Assembly: GCA_030598905.1 (NCBI GenBank)
Contig: JAUVPA010000059.1
Location: forward strand, 1-8,966
Length of the DNA: 8,966 nt
Reading direction: 5' to 3'
From: Acidimicrobiia bacterium
Lineage (GTDB): Bacteria; Actinomycetota; Acidimicrobiia; Spongiisociales; UBA5794
In this document: positions 4,211 through 8,966 of the stretch, piece after piece
Position numbering within the stretch: the first letter of the stretch is position 1
How the letters are laid out: each line of letters starts with the position of its first letter
Notes under the pieces: generated by a model
Told to the model about the DNA's origin: nothing
What the model saw: the letters and a program-made list of their open reading frames with translations, nothing else
Database searches by the model: none
Made by a program: the position numbers and the translations under genes

Positions 4211-6690
4211 CGCGCCGCGCTGCCACCCTCATCAATGTCGGAATTCTCGCTGTCACGATCGTCGCTGTCGCCGTGATCCTCACCGTCGGTCGCGGCGAAA
4301 CGGTGGAGGAAGCGCCCGATCTCGCCATCGGCCAGCCCTCGCCGGAGCATTTCATCGCCAACCGGACGACGTCTGAGATAGAGGACGAGGTGGCAACGTT
4401 GGCTGCCGAGGACGCCGCCGCCAACTCGGTGCAGACCGTCTTCACTCGGAACAATGAGGCCGAGCTAGCCGTGTTGCGAGACATCAGCGGCTTCTATGCG
4501 GCGTTGGACGCAGGGGCGTTCGACGAAGCCCCTCCCATCATCACAACCACAACGACGACCACCATCCCAGAAACCACGACAACGCAGGCTCCGGACGAGG
4601 AAGGGTCGACGACCACCGTCGTGACGACCACCACCACAACGCTGCCGCCGACAACTACGACTACCACGCTGCCACGCAAGGACATCGAACAGCAGGTTCT
4701 CGAGTTGCAGATCCTCTACCCGCGTGTGCGAGAGGACACCATCAGGCCCTTTGTGGAACTCAAGAACAGCGACCTCGACCGAGTTGCCGAAGGGGAGACG
4801 TCTGCATTCCCCGAGATTCACGAGAAGACGAGATCACAAACTGAAAGCGAACTCCTTGACGGCATCAAGCCCAGAGACCTCGCCGATGTAGCCGACACAT
4901 ACTTCAACCCACTTACCCAGCCGGCGATTTTCATCGCCAGTCTCCCGACCCGGGAAGAGCAGGAGAAGGCTCGGGAGGCGATCTCCGAGCTGATCGGATC
5001 ACTCCTTCAGGCCAACCTGACTGCGGACGAGAACGCGACCGAAGCCCAGAGGCAGACGGCACGTGACGACGTCGAGACGGTGACCGTGCAGTACCGGGCG
5101 GGCGACACCATTGTCGAGGCCGGTGAGCCGATCAGCCGCGTGCAGCTCACGGCGATAACTGAGCTCGAGCTCTACCAGCCCGATGAGGTTCAGGAACCCT
5201 CGACGTGGGCTATGGCGCTGGTCGGGACGATCGCTGTGCTCCTGGCCGCGTTCTTCCTGTGGCGCATAGCTCCGTCGCAATGGTCACACCCGCGCCACTT
5301 CATGCTGCTTGCCTTCTTACTCATCCTCGCTGCCGTCATCTCACGCATCCCCGACCTCATTGCCACGGACCTGCACGCCCTCGGCTATCTGATGCCTGCC
5401 GTTGCGATCGGCTTCATGGCGGCGATCCTCTTCGATCCTCGCACCGCGACCTTGCTTGCGGTCCCAATGGCCGGGTTCACAGCGATATCGACCAACGACG
5501 TTGCTTTCACCGTGTTTGCCGGTGTGGCGGTGGTCATCCCGGTCGCCTTCGTCTCGTCGGTGTCTTCACGTGGTCAACTCCGTCGTGCCGTCGTCTATTC
5601 GGCCGCCGCTCTGGCGCCGGTGGCGTTTGGTCTCGAGTGGCTCTTCGGTCCCGATGGAGGTGCAGACGCTTGGCGAGCGGCCGGTCTCGCCGCTCTCGGC
5701 GGCCTCGTGGCGGGTTTCATCGCGATGGGTCTCGTGTCGTTCCTCGAGAACGCCGCGGGCATGACAACCAGCTTGACGCTTCTCGATTTGCTCGACCGCA
5801 ACCACCCGGCACTGCGCCTCCTCGAAGAGAAGGCACCGGGGACGTTCAATCACTCGATGCTCGTTGGTTCGCTCGCGGGGAGGGCCGCACGCGCTATCGA
5901 TGCCAATCCTCTGCTCGCTCAGGCGGCAGCGTGGTATCACGACCTCGGCAAGACGGAGGATCCGCAGTACTTCGCAGAGAACCAGTTCGGTGTCTCCAAT
6001 CCGCACGACAGCCTTCCCCCGGAGCGATCGGCCGAGATCGTCAGGGCGCACGTGACCGACGGCATGCGCCTCGCCCGCCAATATCGAATCCCGATCGGAG
6101 TCGCAGACGGCATCCGCATGCACCACGGAACCAGCCTCATGCGCTACTTCTACAACGAGGCCTACGCAGAGGACTCCACGGTGAACCCCGACCTGTTCCG
6201 TCATCACGGAGTCGAGCCCAGGCAGAAGGAGATGGTGATTGTCATGCTCTCTGATGCCGTTGAGGCCGCCGCACGGTCGTACGCCCAACACGAAGACCCC
6301 ACAGCCGAGGGCTTGCGCAACCTCGTCGACACCATTACCCAGGAAAAGCTGGACGACCACCAGCTGGCGTATTCGGATCTCACGTTCGGAGACCTCACGA
6401 TGGTCAAGGCCGAGCTGGTTCGTTCGCTGATGGGTTACTACCACACCCGAGTTCCGTACCCCGGTTTCCCGGGTCCCACTGCGCAGCGGAGCCTCCCGGC
6501 AGGAGCCGGTGAGCTGCCGGCAGCCGATGATCGCCCGGATCAAGACACTCCAACGGCCCTGGAGCGCTCCGCCGAGATCGATGAAGGGCTCACTGATGAT
6601 GAGCCTGTCGAAGACGACATCTTCGACGAAGGAGAAGATCCGTCCCCAATTGAGGCCACAGACGAAAGCGTGCTCGAGGCGACCGAGTGA
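4207..6690 (+). CDS. pgpH: PgpH-like 7TM-HD membrane phosphodiesterase, probable c-di-AMP hydrolase
   Basis: This encodes 827 residues: an N-terminal membrane helix (about 7-27), a large extracytoplasmic 7TMR-HDED domain (about 30-330), a cluster of membrane helices (about 334-512) and a cytoplasmic HD domain. The metal-site residues of the HD family are present: FNHS His549, YHD His578-Asp579 in YHDLGK, His615 in RAHVTDG, MHH 639-640, and LSD Asp683. In Listeria PgpH this domain hydrolyses c-di-AMP to pApA, and B. subtilis YqfF is homologous. Firmicute members are near 710-720 residues; this one is longer because of a Thr/Pro-rich linker (113-155) in the outer domain and an acidic C-terminal tail of about 67 residues. 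Its ATG overlaps the phoH stop and its own stop overlaps the ybeY start (GTGA). The phoH-pgpH-ybeY order matches Firmicutes. The substrate is inferred from family, not shown. Confidence 0.93.
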   Translation: MTRRAATLINVGILAVTIVAVAVILTVGRGETVEEAPDLAIGQPSPEHFIANRTTSEIEDEVATLAAEDAAANSVQTVFTRNNEAELAVLRDISGFYAALDAGAFDEAPPIITTTTTTTIPETTTTQAPDEEGSTTTVVTTTTTTLPPTTTTTTLPRKDIEQQVLELQILYPRVREDTIRPFVELKNSDLDRVAEGETSAFPEIHEKTRSQTESELLDGIKPRDLADVADTYFNPLTQPAIFIASLPTREEQEKAREAISELIGSLLQANLTADENATEAQRQTARDDVETVTVQYRAGDTIVEAGEPISRVQLTAITELELYQPDEVQEPSTWAMALVGTIAVLLAAFFLWRIAPSQWSHPRHFMLLAFLLILAAVISRIPDLIATDLHALGYLMPAVAIGFMAAILFDPRTATLLAVPMAGFTAISTNDVAFTVFAGVAVVIPVAFVSSVSSRGQLRRAVVYSAAALAPVAFGLEWLFGPDGGADAWRAAGLAALGGLVAGFIAMGLVSFLENAAGMTTSLTLLDLLDRNHPALRLLEEKAPGTFNHSMLVGSLAGRAARAIDANPLLAQAAAWYHDLGKTEDPQYFAENQFGVSNPHDSLPPERSAEIVRAHVTDGMRLARQYRIPIGVADGIRMHHGTSLMRYFYNEAYAEDSTVNPDLFRHHGVEPRQKEMVIVMLSDAVEAAARSYAQHEDPTAEGLRNLVDTITQEKLDDHQLAYSDLTFGDLTMVKAELVRSLMGYYHTRVPYPGFPGPTAQRSLPAGAGELPAADDRPDQDTPTALERSAEIDEGLTDDEPVEDDIFDEGEDPSPIEATDESVLEATE
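4543..4668 (+). repeat. Thr-rich low-complexity tract within pgpH
   Basis: This encodes residues 113-154 of the PgpH-like protein, of which 26 of 42 are threonine, in runs of up to seven broken by Pro, Glu, Val and Gln. All four threonine codons (ACA, ACC, ACG, ACT) are used irregularly, so the repeat is kept at protein level and is not a fresh DNA slippage tract. It lies on the outer side of the membrane in the predicted topology and probably forms an extended, possibly glycosylated, linker. Similar Thr/Pro linkers are common in exported actinobacterial proteins. Confidence 0.85.
6487..6687 (+). other. Acidic, probably disordered C-terminal tail of PgpH-like protein
   Basis: Residues 761-827 follow the end of the HD domain (around HTRVPYPGFPGP, 746-757). 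They contain 24 Asp/Glu against 3 Arg and no Lys, with many Pro, Ala and Ser. No fold or known motif is recognised. The tail is cytoplasmic in the predicted topology. It is absent, as far as I recall, from the Firmicute PgpH/YqfF proteins. Confidence 0.6.
6676..6679 (+). promoter_or_regulatory. Ribosome binding site of ybeY
   Basis: GAGG lies 7 bases before the GTG start at 6687, inside the 3' end of pgpH. It supports the GTG choice and the GTGA overlap with the pgpH stop. Confidence 0.5.
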
Positions 6691-7151
6691 AAATCTTCCT
6701 CGCCGACGAACAAGAGATGAACTTGGACACGTCGGACGTCGTTCCCCTGGCCGATCTGGTGATGACTGAAGAGAGGCTGCCGCCAGATTCTGAGGTCGCC
6801 ATCGTTCTGATCGACAGTGACGAGATGGCGCGCTACAACGAGCGGTACATGGAGAAGGAGGGCTCGACCGACGTGCTCTCCTTCCCGATCGAGGATGGGG
6901 CTCCCGGTGTCCCGCCCGGTCGCGATCCCGACGGGCCGCCGCTCAACATCGGCGACGTCTTCATTGCTCCCGACGTCGTACGGGCCAACGCCGACCAGTC
7001 CGGGGCGGCTTTTCGAGACGAGTTCGCTCTGGTCGTCGTTCACGGTGTGCTCCACCTCCTGGGGTGGGATCATCAGGTAGGTGATGAAGCCGACCGTATG
7101 GAGGCGAGAGAACGTGAGCTACTGGCGACCATGGGGCTGACCCGCCCGTGA
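6687..7151 (+). CDS. ybeY: YbeY, rRNA maturation endoribonuclease
   Basis: This is a 154-residue UPF0054 protein of normal size. The zinc-binding signature HGVLHLLGWDH is intact, with His119, His123 and His129. The conserved STDVLSFP segment is at about 60-67 and the NIGDVFIAPD strand at 87-96. Between them is a Pro/Gly-rich loop (about 71-85). YbeY is a single-strand-specific metal-dependent RNase needed for 16S rRNA 3'-end maturation and late 30S quality control, and it interacts with YbeZ/PhoH and Era in bacteria where this has been studied. Both partners are encoded in this operon. The start is GTG, sharing 4 bp (GTGA) with the pgpH stop and preceded by GAGG; the stop overlaps the next gene's GTG in the same way. 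Confidence 0.95.
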   Translation: MKIFLADEQEMNLDTSDVVPLADLVMTEERLPPDSEVAIVLIDSDEMARYNERYMEKEGSTDVLSFPIEDGAPGVPPGRDPDGPPLNIGDVFIAPDVVRANADQSGAAFRDEFALVVVHGVLHLLGWDHQVGDEADRMEARERELLATMGLTRP

Positions 7152-8317
7152 ACATCATCGCACTTGCATTCTCCGTCATCGTCCTTACGGTGAACTTTGC
7201 TCTGAGGGCCGCCGGGGCCTCGCTTGTGCGCACACCGCGCGCCGACGCTCTCCACGATGCAGCCGAGGGCGACGAACGTGCCCGGATCGTCGCTGAGCTG
7301 CTCGAACATCGGGCCCGGCTTCAGCCGGCCCTCGGCCCCGTACTGACGGGTCTCGTCATCATTGCCGTGATTCCGGCGACCTGGGCTCTCACTCGCCTCA
7401 TGGGAGGCTGGGAGCTCGTCCTGGTACTCGCGGCGATGGCGCTGTTCTTGGTGCTGATCTCCGACATCGCTCCGCGCACGCTGGGACGAAGACGTCCTGA
7501 GTTGCTCGCCTACCGGTTCGCTCGCCTGCTTCGTCTCGCCGTCGCCGTCGGAGACGCCGCCAACGACTTTGTTTCCGATGTCGACGAAGACGAGGAACAG
7601 GAAAAGCAAGACGACGCTGCCGACGCTGCCGAAAAGGAGCTGATCAGCCAGGTTCTCGACTTCACAGACACTCTGGTGCGAGAGGTGATGGTGCCGCGCC
7701 TCGACATGGTGACCGTGACTGCCGATGCGACCACAGATGAGGCGCTCGACATTGTCCTCGAAGCGGGCCGTTCCCGGATTCCCGTGACCGGAGACGGGAT
7801 CGACGACATCGTTGGTGTTCTCTACGCGCGGGATCTCTTGACACTGTACGACCAGGAGTCGCCCGCCAAGGCGTGCCGCGACGTCGCGCGGAGCCCGTAT
7901 TTTGTGCCGGAGTCGAAACTCGTCTTGGAACTGCTGCGGGAGATGCAGGGCAGCAAGATCCACCTCGCAGTGGTCGTCGATGAATTCGGCGGAACCGCCG
8001 GGTTGGTGACCATCGAGGACCTACTTGAAGAACTCGTCGGCGAGATCGTCGACGAGTACGACACCGAGGAGCCGATGGTGGTGCCGCTGGAGGGAGGCGG
8101 TTACCTCGTCGATGCGCGCTTGGATGTCGACGATCTCGCCGAACTCGTCAATGCCGAGTTTCCCGATGAAGAGTGGGACACGGTGGGCGGCCTGGTCCTC
8201 GGCCTTGCCGGCAGGGTGCCGGAGGTCGGCGAGAGCTTCGACTACGACGGCTTGACGTTGACTGCGGACAGCGTTCAGGGACGTCGTGTCGCCAAGGTCC
8301 GGGTCGGCCGGCGGTGA
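7148..8317 (+). CDS. CBS-domain CorC/HlyC-family membrane protein (DUF21-like N-terminus)
   Basis: This encodes 389 residues. The N-terminal third has three hydrophobic stretches (about 2-20, 62-82 and 89-106) and a weak DUF21/CNNM-like ending, SDIAPRTLGRRRPE (105-117). A highly acidic stretch follows (143-157, DEDEEQEKQDD). The remainder is well conserved: the family motif VREVMVPRLDMVTV (177-190), a CBS pair (about 186-300, including IVGVLYARDLL and VVVDEFGGTAGLVTIEDLLEELVGEI), and a CorC/HlyC C-terminal domain (about 308-388). E. coli YbeX, in the ybeZYX operon, has the CBS and CorC domains but no membrane part, while CNNM/CorB proteins have a full DUF21. Functions proposed for the family include Mg2+ or Co2+ homeostasis and ribosome-related roles; which applies here is unknown. 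The GTG start overlaps the ybeY stop and the stop overlaps era's GTG. Confidence 0.9.
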   Translation: MNIIALAFSVIVLTVNFALRAAGASLVRTPRADALHDAAEGDERARIVAELLEHRARLQPALGPVLTGLVIIAVIPATWALTRLMGGWELVLVLAAMALFLVLISDIAPRTLGRRRPELLAYRFARLLRLAVAVGDAANDFVSDVDEDEEQEKQDDAADAAEKELISQVLDFTDTLVREVMVPRLDMVTVTADATTDEALDIVLEAGRSRIPVTGDGIDDIVGVLYARDLLTLYDQESPAKACRDVARSPYFVPESKLVLELLREMQGSKIHLAVVVDEFGGTAGLVTIEDLLEELVGEIVDEYDTEEPMVVPLEGGGYLVDARLDVDDLAELVNAEFPDEEWDTVGGLVLGLAGRVPEVGESFDYDGLTLTADSVQGRRVAKVRVGRR

Positions 8318-8966
8318 CCGAAGGCAGGTCGGGATTCATCTCCGTCGTTGGTCGTCCCAACGTCGGAAAGTCGACACTCGTCAACGCGCTTGTCGGTCAC
8401 AAGATCGTCATCACGTCCCCGCGGCCGCAGACGACCCGCAACACGGTTCGTGGTGTGCTGACCCTCGATGATCCTCCTGCGCAGTTCGTCTTCATCGATA
8501 CGCCCGGCCTCCACAAACCGAAGAACGCTCTCGGGGAGAGGCTCAACCGGTTGGTCTATGGATCACTCGCCGATGCCGACGTCTCGCTGTTCGTTCTCGA
8601 TGGCCATCAGAAGATCGGGCCGGGCGATCGGCTCATTGCGGAGCGTCTAGCCCGGGCTGGATCACCGGTGATCGTCGTTGTCAACAAGGTCGACATTGCC
8701 CCTCGCCAAGCCATCGTGGACCAGCTTGTCGAGGCCGGTGAGTGGGACTTCGCGGCGTACGCCCCGATTTCTGCGCTCAACGGAGAAGGGTTGTTGCCGA
8801 TCATCGAGGAGCTGATGATGATCGTCCCCGAGGGTCCCTTCTTTTTTCCGAAAGACGCCCGTTCGGATCAGCCCGACAACGTCCTTGCTGCAGAAATCGT
8901 GCGGGAGAAGTACCTGGCTCGATTGCACGAGGAGCTACCGCACTCGCTCGCCGTCGTTGTCGATGA
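8314..8966 (+). CDS. era: Era, ribosome-associated GTPase (3' end outside window)
   Basis: The frame opens at GTG 8314, overlapping the upstream stop (GTGA), and runs off the window after 217 codons of a protein usually near 300. GTPase motifs are all present: G1 GRPNVGKS (13-20), G2 region RPQTTRN (37-43), G3 DTPGLHKPK (62-70), G4 NKVD (124-127) and G5 SALNGEG (153-159). The Era-specific FFFPKD...SDQPDN linker and EIVREKYL...HEELPHS lead into the KH domain, of which only the beginning is seen. Era binds the 3' end of 16S rRNA and checks 30S maturation. Its place after ybeY and the CBS gene is the usual actinobacterial arrangement. No SD is apparent, so translation probably depends on coupling. 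The truncation is a window edge, not a gene defect. Confidence 0.97.
   Translation, partial: MTEGRSGFISVVGRPNVGKSTLVNALVGHKIVITSPRPQTTRNTVRGVLTLDDPPAQFVFIDTPGLHKPKNALGERLNRLVYGSLADADVSLFVLDGHQKIGPGDRLIAERLARAGSPVIVVVNKVDIAPRQAIVDQLVEAGEWDFAAYAPISALNGEGLLPIIEELMMIVPEGPFFFPKDARSDQPDNVLAAEIVREKYLARLHEELPHSLAVVVD

Noticed and set aside
4494..4685. Antisense Val-rich small protein, possibly a membrane peptide
   Set aside because: The valine runs are the reverse complement of the Thr codons in the pgpH linker. There is no independent evidence of a gene.
5205..6254. Long same-strand open frame (349 codons) inside pgpH
   Set aside because: The product is Arg/His/Pro-rich, as expected from an out-of-frame reading; the membrane and HD domain lie in the other frame.
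1..8966. A defence, mobile or other novel accessory system
   Set aside because: All nine genes belong to recognised conserved families in a compact same-strand layout. No transposase, integrase, toxin-antitoxin pair, CRISPR repeat or tRNA attachment site was seen.

Overview
The window is a GC-rich stretch of a bacterial chromosome, read entirely on the + strand. It carries nine protein genes packed almost end to end, and the first and last are cut by the window edges. A BldD-type regulator, the hrcA-dnaJ pair with a DnaJ2-like DnaJ, frequent GTG starts and a long Thr/Pro-rich linker in an extracytoplasmic domain point to Actinobacteriota. The Thr-rich linker would suit an Acidimicrobiia-like lineage, but that finer placement is inference. 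I see no tRNA, rRNA, CRISPR array, insertion sequence or phage gene.

Region 1 (1-2547) is a protein and heme quality-control block. It holds the C-terminal half of the radical-SAM heme chaperone HemW, the heat-shock repressor HrcA, and the co-chaperone DnaJ, whose start overlaps the hrcA stop by 4 bp. A dyad with exactly CIRCE geometry (9-bp half-sites, 9-bp spacer) covers the hemW stop codon just ahead of hrcA. It is a candidate degenerate HrcA autoregulatory site.

Region 2 (2548-3120) is a gap of about 100 bp followed by a small XRE-family regulator that I identify as a BldD orthologue. It keeps the c-di-GMP binding signature RxD-x8-RxxD exactly. The gap holds a GTGAC...GTCAC dyad bracketing a possible -10 hexamer, which fits the autoregulation known for Streptomyces BldD.

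Region 3 (3149-8966) is a tight operon: phoH, a 7TM-HD phosphodiesterase (pgpH, c-di-AMP hydrolase family), ybeY, a CBS/CorC-domain membrane protein, and era. Every junction in it is a 4-bp ATGA or GTGA overlap, so translation is probably coupled throughout. The content combines the E. coli ybeZ-ybeY-ybeX grouping with the Gram-positive phoH-yqfF-yqfG-era order. Its theme is RNA and ribosome maturation (PhoH, YbeY, Era) plus nucleotide second-messenger turnover at the membrane.

Most of the window is conserved housekeeping sequence and I do not see a wholly new system. The points worth a second look are the BldD homologue beside a c-di-AMP phosphodiesterase operon, the two candidate operators, the enlarged PgpH (Thr-rich linker and acidic tail), the uncertain phoH start, and the degenerate DUF21 region of the CBS protein.
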